Assembly (NCBI RefSeq): GCF_041821065.1
Contig: NZ_JBGUAX010000006.1
Coordinates: 345,322 to 409,321 of the forward strand
Direction: 5' to 3'
Source: Egicoccus sp. AB-alg2
GTDB taxonomy: Bacteria > Actinomycetota > Nitriliruptoria > Nitriliruptorales > Nitriliruptoraceae
Length of the DNA stretch: 64,000 nt
Under the pieces are notes generated by a model that was given only the letters and a program-made list of their open reading frames with translations, had not been told where the DNA came from and searched no databases. A program made the translations under genes and the position numbers. Shown here piece by piece: positions 29,451 through 38,055 of this stretch. The number at the start of each line of letters is the position of its first letter. Positions within the stretch are counted from its first letter, which is position 1.

Positions 29451-30149
29451 GTGGAGGCAGCGATCTCGCACGAAAGTGATCTCGCCGTACAGATGGCGGA
29501 GATCTCCCGGGAGCTGGCCGGCGCCGGGGACGTCCGACAACTGAGCGCACACCTCTGCAAGCTGTCGGTGGCCGTCGTCCCGTCCTGCGAGCACGCGGGC
29601 GTGTCGCTCGTCCGTGGTGGCGTCATCGAGACCCCCGCCCAGTCCGACGCCGTGCCCGAGCGGGTCGACCGCATCCAGGACGAGACCGGCCAGGGCCCCT
29701 GCGTCGACGCCATCCTGGAGGGCGAGGTCTTCGAGACCGACGACCTCGCCGCGGAGACACGCTGGCCCGAGTACCGGCGCCGGGTCGTCGAGGAGACCGG
29801 CGTGCGCAGCGTGCTCTCCATGCGGCTCTTCCTCGGGGAGAACGACATCGGCGCGCTCAACCTCTACTCGACGCGACGAGCGGCGTTCGACACGGAGGAC
29901 CGGGCCGTCGCGTCGATCCTCGGCGCCCACGCGGCCGTGGCGCTGCAGGCCATGGTCCGCGAGGAGCAGCTGCAGCAGGCACTGCACGGCCGCGACGTCA
30001 TCGGGCAGGCGAAGGGGATCCTCATGGCGCGCCACGGTGTGGACGACGACACGGCCTTCCAACTCCTGCGGGGCGCGTCCTCACGCCTGAACGAGAAGCT
30101 GCGCCAGGTCGCACGCACGGTCGTGGAACGGGAGATCGAGCGCCGGTGA
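29451..30149 (+). CDS. GAF-ANTAR RNA-binding antiterminator
   Basis: The 232-aa protein has an N-terminal GAF sensor (about residues 20-165, with TGQGPCVDAILEG and VLSMRLFLGENDIGALNLYS). A C-terminal ANTAR domain follows (about 175-228, GRDVIGQAKGILMARHGVDDDTAFQLL). ANTAR proteins bind paired hairpins in nascent RNA and prevent termination. The ligand and RNA targets are unknown and no histidine kinase is nearby. The GTG start has a poor Shine-Dalgarno. It is convergent with gpsA, only seven bases apart. Confidence 0.9.
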   Translation: MEAAISHESDLAVQMAEISRELAGAGDVRQLSAHLCKLSVAVVPSCEHAGVSLVRGGVIETPAQSDAVPERVDRIQDETGQGPCVDAILEGEVFETDDLAAETRWPEYRRRVVEETGVRSVLSMRLFLGENDIGALNLYSTRRAAFDTEDRAVASILGAHAAVALQAMVREEQLQQALHGRDVIGQAKGILMARHGVDDDTAFQLLRGASSRLNEKLRQVARTVVEREIERR

Positions 30150-30156
30150 GTCCCGG

Positions 30157-31164
30157 CTACAGCCCGTAGATCTCGGGCTTGGCCGACCGCTGCAGCAGCC
30201 CGTCGACCAGTTCGGCCGGGTGCAGGCCACCGTGGCAGACCGCCACCACCCCCTGCGTGATGGGCATGTCGACGCCCGCACGCTCGGCCAGGCCCAGGAT
30301 CGCCCGGGACGACTTGACGCCCTCGGCGACCATGTTCATCGACGCGATGATGGCGTCCAGCGACTCGCCCCGCCCCAGCCGCTGACCGACGGTCCGGTTG
30401 CGCGACTTCGGCGAGGTGCACGTGGCGACCAGGTCGCCGACCCCCGCCAGGCCCGCGAACGTCAGCGCGTCGCCGCCGAGGTGGACGCCCAGGCGCACCA
30501 TCTCGGCCAGTCCGCGCGTGATGACGGCCGCCATCGTGTTGTCACCGAAGCCGAGCCCGTGCGCCATCCCGGCGGCCAGCGCGATCACGTTCTTGACCGC
30601 GCCACCCACCTCGACACCGACCTTGTCGGGGTTCGTGTACACGCGGAAGTACGGCGCCATGACCGCCTTCTGGACCCGCTCGGCGCGGTGCTCGTCGGGG
30701 CTGGCGGCGACGGTTGCCGCCGGCAATCGCAGCGCGCACTCCTTGGCGAGGTTGGGGCCCGAGACGACCACCACCCGGTCCGGGTCACACGCCAGCGACT
30801 GCGACACGACCTGGCTGCCGAAGCGCATGGTGGCGACGTCGACGCCCTTGATGAGGCTGACCAGGGTCGCGTCGGGCGGGATGTGGTCGCCCCACTGCGC
30901 CAACTGCTCCTCGATGCCGACCGACGGCACCGCGAGCACGACCACGTCCGCGCCGGCCAGGGCCTGCTGCGGGTCGGGCGTCGCCTCCAGCCCGTCGGGG
31001 AGGCGGACGTCGGGGAGGTAGCCGGTGTTCGTGTGCTCGTGCACGATCTCGTCCGCGACCTCCGGACGGCGGGCCCACAGCGTCGTCGGCTCGCCGGCGT
31101 CGACGCACATCATCCCGAAGGCCGTCCCCCACGACCCGGCACCCATGACCGCGACCTTGCTCAC
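30157..31164 (-). CDS. gpsA: Glycerol-3-phosphate dehydrogenase [NAD(P)+]
   Basis: GpsA reduces dihydroxyacetone phosphate to sn-glycerol-3-phosphate for phospholipid synthesis. The 335-aa protein has the nucleotide-binding GAGSWGTAFG, SLIKGVD, and the catalytic lysine in GGAVKNVIALAAGMAHGLGFGDN. The GTG start follows GGGAGAGG. It is divergent from cofC and, unlike many gpsA genes, not next to plsY or der here. Confidence 0.97.
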   Translation of the reverse strand: MSKVAVMGAGSWGTAFGMMCVDAGEPTTLWARRPEVADEIVHEHTNTGYLPDVRLPDGLEATPDPQQALAGADVVVLAVPSVGIEEQLAQWGDHIPPDATLVSLIKGVDVATMRFGSQVVSQSLACDPDRVVVVSGPNLAKECALRLPAATVAASPDEHRAERVQKAVMAPYFRVYTNPDKVGVEVGGAVKNVIALAAGMAHGLGFGDNTMAAVITRGLAEMVRLGVHLGGDALTFAGLAGVGDLVATCTSPKSRNRTVGQRLGRGESLDAIIASMNMVAEGVKSSRAILGLAERAGVDMPITQGVVAVCHGGLHPAELVDGLLQRSAKPEIYGL

Positions 31165-31242
31165 GAAGTGCCTCTCCCGTCGTCGCAGGACGTTCTCACC
31201 GGCGCCCGCTGCTCCCCAGCGGGCGGCGTGACCCTACCTGGC

Positions 31243-31248
31243 TACGCT
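31243..31248 (+). promoter_or_regulatory. -10 element (TACGCT) giving a leaderless cofC mRNA
   Basis: Only seven bases separate TACGCT from the cofC ATG at 31256, so transcription should start at or next to the start codon. There is no Shine-Dalgarno, which agrees. Confidence 0.5.
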
Positions 31249-31255
31249 GCCGCCG

Positions 31256-31900
31256 ATGTCCCCCTCGACCGTAGCCCTGGTGCCGCTGCGCGCTCCTGGC
31301 GCCGGCAAGACCCGCCTGTCCGTGGCGCTCTCGGCCGAGCAGCGAGGTGCGCTGGCCGGCGCCATGCTCGCCGACGTCTGCCGGGCACTGTCGGAAGCAC
31401 CCGTCGACGACCTCGTCGTGGTCGCCGGTGGCGAGGCGGCCGCCGCGGCCGCGTCCGCGCTGGGCCTGGAGGTCCTGCTCGACGCCCCCGGCGTGACCGG
31501 GCTCGATGCCGCCATCCGTGCCGCCCAGCACCGCCTCGGGCCCGTCCCCGCCCTGCTGGTCGTCACCGCGGACCTGCCGCGCCTGCAGGCCGACGACGTC
31601 GCCACCCTGCTCGACCAGGACGCCGAGGTGGTCGTCGCACCGACGGACGACGGCGGCACCGGCGGACTGCTGCGCCGGCCCGGCGACGCCATCGACACCG
31701 CCTACGGGCCCAACTCGGCCCGCCGCCACGCCGCCGAGGCACGCCGGCGCGGCCGCAGTCTCGCCACCGTTCACACCGCCGGCTTCGCCACCGACGTCGA
31801 CACGCTCGCCGACCTCACGGCGCTGTCGACCGGCCCGGTGGGAGCCACCACGGCCGCGCTGCTCGCCACCTGGTCCGACCGCGACGCCGACGCCGGTTGA
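31256..31900 (+). CDS. cofC: 2-phospho-L-lactate guanylyltransferase (F420 biosynthesis)
   Basis: CofC activates the phospho-lactate or phosphoenolpyruvate side group with GTP for coenzyme F420 assembly. The 214-aa nucleotidyltransferase has LVPLRAPGAGKTRLS near the start, VVTADLPRLQADD for the metal-binding Asp, and VVVAPTDDGGTGGLL. CofD, CofE and FbiC are not in this window, but CofC implies F420 use. The ATG directly follows a -10 element. Confidence 0.93.
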   Translation: MSPSTVALVPLRAPGAGKTRLSVALSAEQRGALAGAMLADVCRALSEAPVDDLVVVAGGEAAAAAASALGLEVLLDAPGVTGLDAAIRAAQHRLGPVPALLVVTADLPRLQADDVATLLDQDAEVVVAPTDDGGTGGLLRRPGDAIDTAYGPNSARRHAAEARRRGRSLATVHTAGFATDVDTLADLTALSTGPVGATTAALLATWSDRDADAG

Positions 31901-31915
31901 CCGCGCGACCGCGGC

Positions 31916-31921
31916 TATCCT
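31916..31921 (+). promoter_or_regulatory. Candidate -10 (TATCCT) for the cold-shock-like gene
   Basis: TATCCT lies 35 bases before the ATG at 31957, just after the cofC stop, leaving room for the GAGGAG Shine-Dalgarno. Confidence 0.4.
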
Positions 31922-31956
31922 CGCGGCCCCATCCCCCACCCGAGGAGACGCCGGAC

Positions 31957-32163
31957 ATGCCGCAGGGCACGGTCAGGAAGTTCGACCCCGCGACGCGGAC
32001 CGGCACGCTGCTCGACGACCGGCTGCGCGAATACCGCTACGACCGCGAGACCTTCGAGGCGTCCGGCCTCATGCAACTGCGCGTCGGCCAGCGCGTCCGC
32101 TTCGAACTCGAAGGCGACGAAGACGACCCCCACGTCACCCGCCTCGGCATCGTCAGCCTCTGA
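31957..32163 (+). CDS. Cold-shock-domain-like small protein
   Basis: The 68-aa product (MPQGTVRKFDPATRTGTLL..., ending RLGIVSL) matches the length and strand pattern of a single cold-shock/OB domain, and GAGGAG precedes the ATG. The usual RNP1 motif KGFGFI is replaced by RTGTLL, so several surface aromatics that stack on nucleic acid are missing. It may be a divergent RNA-binding protein. It follows cofC by 56 bases. Confidence 0.8.
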   Translation: MPQGTVRKFDPATRTGTLLDDRLREYRYDRETFEASGLMQLRVGQRVRFELEGDEDDPHVTRLGIVSL

Positions 32164-32171
32164 ACCCTTCT

Positions 32172-32290
32172 GCGGCCGCTTCCTTCGCGGCCTGGGGCGA
32201 CACCCTCACGGTTGCGGTCACCAACCGTCAGCGGCCGCCCGCTGCGAAGCGCATCGCCTACGCCCGCACGCCGTCAGCGGCCGCTTCCTT
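32172..32290. repeat. Three GCGGCCGC octamers with a 14-bp direct repeat
   Basis: GCGGCCGC occurs at 32172-32179, 32231-32238 and 32277-32284. The first and third are part of a direct repeat, GCGGCCGCTTCCTT, at 32172-32185 and 32277-32290. Both repeat copies are followed within 20 bases by GGCGACACC. The cluster fills the convergent gap between the cold-shock-like gene and the 32330 gene. Confidence 0.6.
32208..32228 (+). terminator. Hairpin between convergent genes
   Basis: ACGGTTG-CGGTCAC-CAACCGT is a perfect 7-bp stem with a 7-base loop, 45 bases after the cold-shock-like gene. It could terminate in either direction. Confidence 0.45.
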
Positions 32291-32306
32291 GCTTCCGGGA
32301 GGCGAC

Positions 32307-32329
32307 ACCGCCGGTGGGACCGCGGCGGT
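32307..32329 (-). terminator. Terminator hairpin abutting the 32330 gene
   Basis: On the minus strand ACCGCCG-CGGTCCCAC-CGGCGGT starts at the base after the stop codon. It is a 7-bp GC-rich stem without a U tract. Confidence 0.5.
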
Positions 32330-33130
32330 TCAGGCGTTGGCGGGCAGGTCGTCGAGGACGAGCGCGGTACGGGCGAACAGCCCCTGGCCGTGGTCGACAC
32401 CGTTCTGGTCGGCCCACTGACGCGTCTCGTCGAGGGCCTCGCGCAGCACCTGCGCGGCCTCGGGGGCGGCGGAGCCGTGCTCGGCGAGCGCGGCGGACGC
32501 GACCTTGTCGGGGTCCGTCTCGATCAGCTCGCGCACCAGGCGGTCCGGGTCCTTCACGTCGCGCCACGCGAGCGCGCACGCCGCGGTGAACGCCGGCGAG
32601 TCGAAGTCACCGTCGGAGGCGATGACGGCCAGGTGCATGAGCGCCTTGGCGGAGAGCCGGTCCTCGTCGGCGACGGCCGCGACCAGCGGCGCGTACTGGC
32701 CGAGCTGTTCCTCGCCCACCAGGGGTGCGTGCAGCTGCAGGTACTTCACGCGGACCGGCAGGTTCTGGTGCACCTCGAGGTCCTCGGGCACGTCGCCGTC
32801 GAGCCACTCCTTCAACGGCTTGGCCTGGGCCCAGTACTCGGCCGGCTCGGCCGAACTGCGCAGCGACGCGGGTGCCGCCAGCGTCTTGGCCGGGTCCACC
32901 GAGTAGCTGACCAGCCCGAAGCCGTACTCGTCGGCGTGCGCCTTCGCGTAGTCCAGCGACAGCCAGCCGCTGACCCGCTTGCCGTTGGCGTACGTGCCGG
33001 GCGCGGCGTTGTCGAAGTCGCCGGGGGGCCCGTAGTACTCCGACAGGTCGGCACGGGTGCGCAGGCCGTCCTCCTCGATGAGGGGCAGCCGGCGGGTGGG
33101 AGTCAGGTGGTAGACGGGGACGCGGGCCAC
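32330..33130 (-). CDS. Uncharacterised protein with a possible ADP-ribosyltransferase-like N-terminus
   Basis: I do not recognise this 266-aa protein. The N-terminal half starts VARVPVYHLTPTRRLPLIEEDGL. The YHLT-x9-GL pattern and the later GWLSLDYAKAHADEYGFGLVSY recall the first strands of ADP-ribosyltransferase-fold proteins of the DarT/Tpt1 kind; this is weak and unproven. The C-terminal half is helical and acidic. There is no signal peptide or membrane segment. GTG at 33130 is chosen because AGGAG precedes it; an upstream in-frame start at 33184 is less supported. It is divergent from the tandem GNAT gene. Confidence 0.7.
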   Translation of the reverse strand: MARVPVYHLTPTRRLPLIEEDGLRTRADLSEYYGPPGDFDNAAPGTYANGKRVSGWLSLDYAKAHADEYGFGLVSYSVDPAKTLAAPASLRSSAEPAEYWAQAKPLKEWLDGDVPEDLEVHQNLPVRVKYLQLHAPLVGEEQLGQYAPLVAAVADEDRLSAKALMHLAVIASDGDFDSPAFTAACALAWRDVKDPDRLVRELIETDPDKVASAALAEHGSAAPEAAQVLREALDETRQWADQNGVDHGQGLFARTALVLDDLPANA

Positions 33131-33183
33131 GAAGGTTGGGCTCCTGGCAGGGGCGGGTGACGGGCGGCGAGGGTAGTCGGCCA

Positions 33184-33189
33184 TAGCAT
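33184..33189 (+). promoter_or_regulatory. -10 element (TAGCAT) giving a leaderless mRNA
   Basis: TAGCAT ends six bases before the GTG at 33196. No Shine-Dalgarno is present, so the transcript is probably leaderless. Confidence 0.5.
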
Positions 33190-33195
33190 GCCGCT

Positions 33196-34290
33196 GTGTC
33201 CGAGGACCTGCCCGCTCTCACGCTCCCGACGCCGCCGGACGCGTTCACCCTGCGGCGTGCGACCTGGAACGACCTCTTCGCGGTCGCCGGGCTGTACGCC
33301 GCGTGCTCGACCGCCCGGGTCGGAGCCGTCACGACGCGGCCCGGTGACCTGCGGGTGCGGTGGCTGGAGCTCGGCGGTCCGGACGACGTGCTGCTGGTGG
33401 AGCGTCCGGGCGCCTCGCCGTCGCTGGTCGCAACGCTGGAGTTCCAGGTGGACGTCGACCCGTGGACCGACGAGCTCGACCTGCACGTCGAGGGTCGGGT
33501 CCATCCGGACTGGGAGGGCCACGGGCTGGCGACCTACCTGCTCGACCACGCCGAGGCACGGGCCCGGAACGAGGCCTGGCGGGCCGGCCGCGCGACCGCG
33601 GTGCTGCGCACGACGGTCGTGGACGGGGACGCGCGGGCCCGTTCGTTCTTCGCCCATCGCGGGTTCGTGCCGGTGCGCTACCTCCTCGAGTTGCGGCTCG
33701 ACCTGCATGCCGCCCCGCCCCATCCGGTGTGGCCGCCGGGCGTGACGTGCCGCTCGTTCGTGCCGGGGCAGGACGAGCCGGCCGTCTGGGCCGCCCATCT
33801 CGACGCGTTCGCCGACAACCCGGAGTTCCTGCCGCTGGAGCTCGACGACTGGGTCGAGTCGCACGTCCGGCGCGACCCGGCGTTCGACCCGTCGCTGGTC
33901 CTGGTCGCGCAGGCGGCCCCCGGCGTCGGCGTCGCCGCGGACGGCCAGCCGCTGGAGGCGCCGACGGTGATCGGGTTCGCGTGGTGCCGCGCCGGCGCGG
34001 AGGGCGCGGCCGAGGAAGGCTGGATCCGCGACCTCGCGGTCGTGCCGGCCTGGCGCGGCCGTGGCGTCGGCATGGCGCTGCTGCGTGCGGCATTCGCCGC
34101 CTTCCGGGCCCGGGGTCTGACCGGCGTGCGACTGGAGGTCGACGACGTCACGCTGGACGGCGCGGTCGCGCTATACCGCCGTGCGGGCATGCGCATCGCC
34201 CGCCGCACCGAGGTGTTGGAGCAGCTGCTGGTGGCGGCCCCCGGCCCCGGCGACGTTCCATTGCCGCCGGACCTGCCACCCGCGGCGTAG
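33196..34290 (+). CDS. Tandem-GNAT acetyltransferase (MshD-like layout)
   Basis: The 364-aa protein has two GNAT folds. The N-terminal one (about residues 15-180) has a degenerate acetyl-CoA loop (HPDWEGHGLATYLLDHAE). The C-terminal one (about 185-350) is intact, with LAVVPAWRGRGVGMALLRAAF and AVALYRRAGMR. Mycothiol synthase MshD has the same two-domain plan, but a general N-acetyltransferase is equally possible and the substrate is unknown. The start directly follows a -10 element. Confidence 0.82.
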   Translation: MSEDLPALTLPTPPDAFTLRRATWNDLFAVAGLYAACSTARVGAVTTRPGDLRVRWLELGGPDDVLLVERPGASPSLVATLEFQVDVDPWTDELDLHVEGRVHPDWEGHGLATYLLDHAEARARNEAWRAGRATAVLRTTVVDGDARARSFFAHRGFVPVRYLLELRLDLHAAPPHPVWPPGVTCRSFVPGQDEPAVWAAHLDAFADNPEFLPLELDDWVESHVRRDPAFDPSLVLVAQAAPGVGVAADGQPLEAPTVIGFAWCRAGAEGAAEEGWIRDLAVVPAWRGRGVGMALLRAAFAAFRARGLTGVRLEVDDVTLDGAVALYRRAGMRIARRTEVLEQLLVAAPGPGDVPLPPDLPPAA

Positions 34291-34301
34291 GCCGGCGGCG
34301 C

Positions 34302-35534
34302 TCAGACGGGTGGTGTGCCGGGCACCGGGATCAGGCCGTCGCGGACCAACGTCGGGTCGCCCTCGTCGGCCGCCTCCACCTCGTCGCGGCGGATGCCGAG
34401 CAGGAACAGGATGGCGTCGAGGTACGGCACGGACACGGCCGTGTCGGCGGCGTCACGCACGACCGGCTTGGCGTTGAAGGCGATGCCGAGGCCTGCCGTC
34501 GCCAGCATGTCGAGGTCGTTGGCGCCGTCACCGATCGCGACGGTCTGTTCGAGCGGGACCTGCTCGGCCGCCGCGATGCGCCGCAGCACGGCGGCCTTCC
34601 CGGCCCGGTCGACGACCTCGCCGAGCACCCGGCCGGTGAGCTTGCCGTCGACGATCTCCAGTTCGTTGGCGACCGCGTGGTCGAGGCCCAGGTCGCGGGC
34701 GAGCGCGTCGGTGACCGCCGTGAAGCCGCCGGAGACGATCGCGACCGTGTAGCCCAGCCGCTTCAGCGTGCGCACGAAGGTCCGGGCTCCGGGGGTGAGC
34801 CGCAGCCGGTCGCGGACCTGCAGCAGCGCGTCGGCGGGCGTGCCGGCCAGCCGGGCCACCCGTTCGCGCAACGATGCCTCGAAGTCCAGCTCGCCGTGCA
34901 TCGCCCGGGCGGTGATGTGGGCCACCTCGTCGGCGCAGCCGGCGACGTCTGCCAGCAGTTCGATGACCTCGTCCTGGATCAGCGTGGAGTCGACGTCCAT
35001 CACGACCAGGCGCTTGGCGCGGCGTTCCAGGCTCTCGCGCTGGATGGCGACGTCGACGCCGTGCTCGCGGCTGGCGGCGACCAGCGCGCGCCGCATCACC
35101 TCGACGTCCCCGTCGACCACGACGAACTCGTACGACACGACCGGGTAGCGCGACAGCCGCAGGATGCGGTCGATGTTGCCGCGGCCCAGCGCGATGGCGC
35201 CGGTGACGCCGGCCAGTGCCGCGGGCGGCAGGGTCTGGCCGATGACGGTGACGACGAAGCGTGGCTTGGTGGCCCGCTGTGAGGTGTCCTCGACCACCTC
35301 GAAGTCCAACTGCAGACCGTGCTCCCAGCCGTGGAACAGCAGGTCCTTGAGGACGTCGTCGCCGGCGCTGACGCCCACCAGCAGGTCGAGAGTGAGCCGT
35401 TCGCGGACGACGACCTGCTCCATGTCGTACAGGTGCGCACCGCTGCTCGAGAGCACGCCGAGCAGCCCCGTCGTGATCCCGGGGCGGTCCCGCCCGGTGC
35501 AGCGCACCAGGATCGTCCGCAAGGCGTCGTCCAT
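34302..35534 (-). CDS. serB: Phosphoserine phosphatase with ACT-type N-terminal region
   Basis: SerB dephosphorylates O-phosphoserine in serine synthesis. The 410-aa protein has two ACT-like domains (about residues 5-85 and 95-175), then a HAD phosphatase domain with VVMDVDSTLIQDE (nucleophile Asp), SGGFTAV, and GDGANDLDMLATAGLGIAF. The ACT domains suggest feedback by serine, as in mycobacterial SerB2. The ATG lies ten bases after a -10 element, so the leader is almost absent. It is divergent from dapC. Confidence 0.95.
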   Translation of the reverse strand: MDDALRTILVRCTGRDRPGITTGLLGVLSSSGAHLYDMEQVVVRERLTLDLLVGVSAGDDVLKDLLFHGWEHGLQLDFEVVEDTSQRATKPRFVVTVIGQTLPPAALAGVTGAIALGRGNIDRILRLSRYPVVSYEFVVVDGDVEVMRRALVAASREHGVDVAIQRESLERRAKRLVVMDVDSTLIQDEVIELLADVAGCADEVAHITARAMHGELDFEASLRERVARLAGTPADALLQVRDRLRLTPGARTFVRTLKRLGYTVAIVSGGFTAVTDALARDLGLDHAVANELEIVDGKLTGRVLGEVVDRAGKAAVLRRIAAAEQVPLEQTVAIGDGANDLDMLATAGLGIAFNAKPVVRDAADTAVSVPYLDAILFLLGIRRDEVEAADEGDPTLVRDGLIPVPGTPPV

Positions 35535-35544
35535 CGTGCCTCGG

Positions 35545-35550
35545 AGCCTA
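35545..35550 (-). promoter_or_regulatory. -10 element (TAGGCT) for serB
   Basis: On the minus strand TAGGCT ends ten bases before the serB ATG. Its -35 region overlaps the dapC promoter. Confidence 0.5.
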
Positions 35551-35563
35551 TCGGCCGCCCGCC

Positions 35564-35569
35564 TACGCT
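35564..35569 (+). promoter_or_regulatory. -10 element (TACGCT) for dapC
   Basis: TACGCT lies 38 bases before the dapC ATG and only 13 bases from the serB -10 on the opposite strand, so the two promoters overlap. Confidence 0.5.
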
Positions 35570-35607
35570 CCGTCTCGTGGATCCTTCGCAGGAGGTGGGC
35601 AACCGAC

Positions 35608-36783
35608 ATGGCCACGTGCAACCCGGCCCTCGAGCAGCTCGGCGGCTACCCGCTCGCCCGGCTGCAGGACCTCGCCAACGACCTGCGCGCCGACGGCGGG
35701 CCGGTGGCCGACTTCTCGATCGGGGACCCCGACGAGCCGACGCCGCCGTTCATCCGTGAAGCGCTGATCGACGCGGTCGGGCCGGTCAGCCGCTACCCCA
35801 CCGCCGCCGGGCAGCGGGCCCTGCGCGAGGCCGTCGCCGGCTGGGTGCGCACCCGCCATGGCGTGGAGGTCGACCCGGACGTGCACGTGCTGCCGTCCGC
35901 CGGCAGCAAGGAGGCCATCTTCCACCTGCCGTTGGCGGTGCTCGACCCGCACGGTCCACGCCGGGCGGTGCTGTGGGGCGACCCCGGCTATCCCGTCTAC
36001 GGCCGGGGTGCGCTGTTCGCCGGCGGGGTGTCCGACCCGGTGACGCTCACCGACCAGGACGGCTGGCGGCTGGACCTCGACGCGCTGCCCGCCGAGCGTC
36101 TGCGGGCCGCCTGCATCGCCTGGGTCAACTACCCCCACAATCCCACCGGCGCGACCGTCGACCTCGACTGGTACCGCCGGCAGGTCGCGACGGCCCGGCA
36201 GCACGGCCTGCTGCTGGCCTCCGACGAGTGCTACCAGGAGGTCTGGTTCGACCGGCCGGCACCCAGCGTGCTGGAGGTGTGCGACGGCGATTTCACCGAC
36301 GTGCTCGCGTTCGTGTCGCTGTCGAAGCGCTCGGGCATGACCGGCTACCGGGCGGGCGCCATCGTCGGCGACCCCGAGCTCATCCGCCGGCTGCGCGTGT
36401 TGCGGCCCAACGTCGGCACCGCCTCCCCGGACTTCGTCCAGGTCGCCGCCACGGCCGCATGGCGGGACCAGACCCACGTCGATGCGCGCCGCGCGGTGTT
36501 CGCGGCCAAGCGCGACGTCGTGCTGGGCTTCCTGAAGGACGCCGGCATCGAGGTCAGCGGCTCCGAGGCGACCTTCTACGTCTGGTTCCGCGCCCCGGGC
36601 GACGACGACGCTGCCTACGCCGAGGCACTGCTGCGCGAACGGATCATCGCCTCGCCCGGGCGGGCGTTCGGCCCGGCCGGCGCGGGGTGGCTGCGCCTGG
36701 CGCTGGTCCCGACGGTCCAGGGCTGCCGCGATGCCGTCGAGCGCTGGGCCGCGGCCATCGACGATGGCCGCCTGCCCGTCTGA
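35608..36783 (+). CDS. dapC: Succinyldiaminopimelate transaminase
   Basis: The 391-aa class-I aminotransferase has DFSIGDPDEPTPPFI, WVNYPHNPTGA, SDECYQEVWF and the PLP lysine in FVSLSKRSGMTGYRAG. This matches actinobacterial DapC, which converts N-succinyl-2-amino-6-ketopimelate to N-succinyl-diaminopimelate. The presence of dapD and dapE 2 kb downstream supports the call. The ATG at 35608 follows GGAGG at a rather long spacing. Upstream open frame into the serB region is rejected. Confidence 0.92.
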   Translation: MATCNPALEQLGGYPLARLQDLANDLRADGGPVADFSIGDPDEPTPPFIREALIDAVGPVSRYPTAAGQRALREAVAGWVRTRHGVEVDPDVHVLPSAGSKEAIFHLPLAVLDPHGPRRAVLWGDPGYPVYGRGALFAGGVSDPVTLTDQDGWRLDLDALPAERLRAACIAWVNYPHNPTGATVDLDWYRRQVATARQHGLLLASDECYQEVWFDRPAPSVLEVCDGDFTDVLAFVSLSKRSGMTGYRAGAIVGDPELIRRLRVLRPNVGTASPDFVQVAATAAWRDQTHVDARRAVFAAKRDVVLGFLKDAGIEVSGSEATFYVWFRAPGDDDAAYAEALLRERIIASPGRAFGPAGAGWLRLALVPTVQGCRDAVERWAAAIDDGRLPV

Positions 36784-36841
36784 GCGTCCACACCGCGCGC
36801 CGCCTCGTCCGCGCGTGGCGTCGCCCGCACGGTCGGCCGCG

Positions 36842-37867
36842 TCAGGTGCGCTCGGCGACGCGGCGCGCGACCGCGCCGAGCACCAGCACCGCCACGAACG
36901 CGCCGACGGCGAGGGCCAGCACCACGGGGACGTCGCCCGGGACGGGTGCGGACACGGTCGGGTCACCGACCCCGGACGCGGAGGGCCACGGCCACAACAC
37001 CCGGGCGGAGCCGACCATCAGCCCGATGAGCGCGGCCAGGACCACGTCGTGGTGGCGGCGCAGCAGCCAGTGCAGCAGCGTGGAGAACGACGCCAGGCCC
37101 ACCACCGCCCCGCCGGCGAGGACGGCCAGCGGCAGCAGGTCACGGCCGCTGGCCGCACCGATGACGAACTCGTACACCCCGAGCAGCACCAGCAGGAACG
37201 ACCCGGAGATGCCGGGCAGGATCATCGCGCAGATGGCGATGGCGCCGGCGACGAAGAGGTGGAGCGGCGTGGGCTCTGGCACCACCCCACCGCCGAAGCC
37301 GAGCCCGACCGCGGTGACCACGGCGACCACGGACCCGATCGCGAGGTGCCCGCCCTGCGGCCGACGGACCTCGCGCAGCGCCAGCACGGTGGCGCCCAGC
37401 ACCAGGCCGAGGAAGACCGCCGACAGTTGCACGGGGCGCTGCTCCAGCAGTCGCTCCAGCGTCGCGGAGAGCAGTGCGATGGCGGTGAAGATGCCGGTCA
37501 GCAGACAGGCGACGAAGCCCCACTCGATCGCCAGCAGGGCGCGGCCCGCGTCGGCCAGACGCCCGCGCAACAGCAGCGACAGCACCCCGGCGCCCTGACG
37601 CACGTTGGTGATCAGTCGCTGGTAGATGCCGGTGACGAGTGCGACCGTGCCCCCGGAGAACCCGGGGACGATGTCGGCCGAGCCCATGGCGAAGCCGACC
37701 AGCCCGATGGAGACGAACTCGAACGGACGGCGCGGCGCCGTGGCCGCGTCGGCCGACGGCGGGCGGTCCACGACCTCGCCCTGGGCGTCGGGCAGGCGGC
37801 CGAGTACCGCCTCGTCCTCGGGCGGCACCGGGGTGTCGACGGGATCGGTGGGCTGGCGGTCGTCCAC
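36842..37867 (-). CDS. DUF368 membrane protein, polyprenyl-phosphate transporter-like
   Basis: The 341-aa protein has an acidic N-terminal tail, then about nine to ten membrane segments. It carries the DUF368 motifs [21 protein letters not shown] and [19 protein letters not shown], a duplicated PG(F/I)SG element. DUF368 proteins have been linked to recycling of undecaprenyl phosphate across the membrane. That would supply lipid carrier for the wall. GTG at 37867 lacks a strong Shine-Dalgarno, so the start is uncertain. It is 188 bases downstream of the GDPD gene. Confidence 0.9.
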   Translation of the reverse strand: MDDRQPTDPVDTPVPPEDEAVLGRLPDAQGEVVDRPPSADAATAPRRPFEFVSIGLVGFAMGSADIVPGFSGGTVALVTGIYQRLITNVRQGAGVLSLLLRGRLADAGRALLAIEWGFVACLLTGIFTAIALLSATLERLLEQRPVQLSAVFLGLVLGATVLALREVRRPQGGHLAIGSVVAVVTAVGLGFGGGVVPEPTPLHLFVAGAIAICAMILPGISGSFLLVLLGVYEFVIGAASGRDLLPLAVLAGGAVVGLASFSTLLHWLLRRHHDVVLAALIGLMVGSARVLWPWPSASGVGDPTVSAPVPGDVPVVLALAVGAFVAVLVLGAVARRVAERT

Positions 37868-38055
37868 GTGGCGGTCCGGGCAGGTGGGAGCGGTGGGTAT
37901 CGGCGTCCGGGGTCGCCGCCGGCGTGTCGGGCGGCGACCGGGCTGCGGCCGACCGTCGCACGCTACCGCCGACCGCCGCTGCCCGGAGCCACCTCGGCCC
38001 GCCCGACGCACGTGCGCCGTGCCGACACCTCACCACACGCCGCGTCCCGGTTCCG

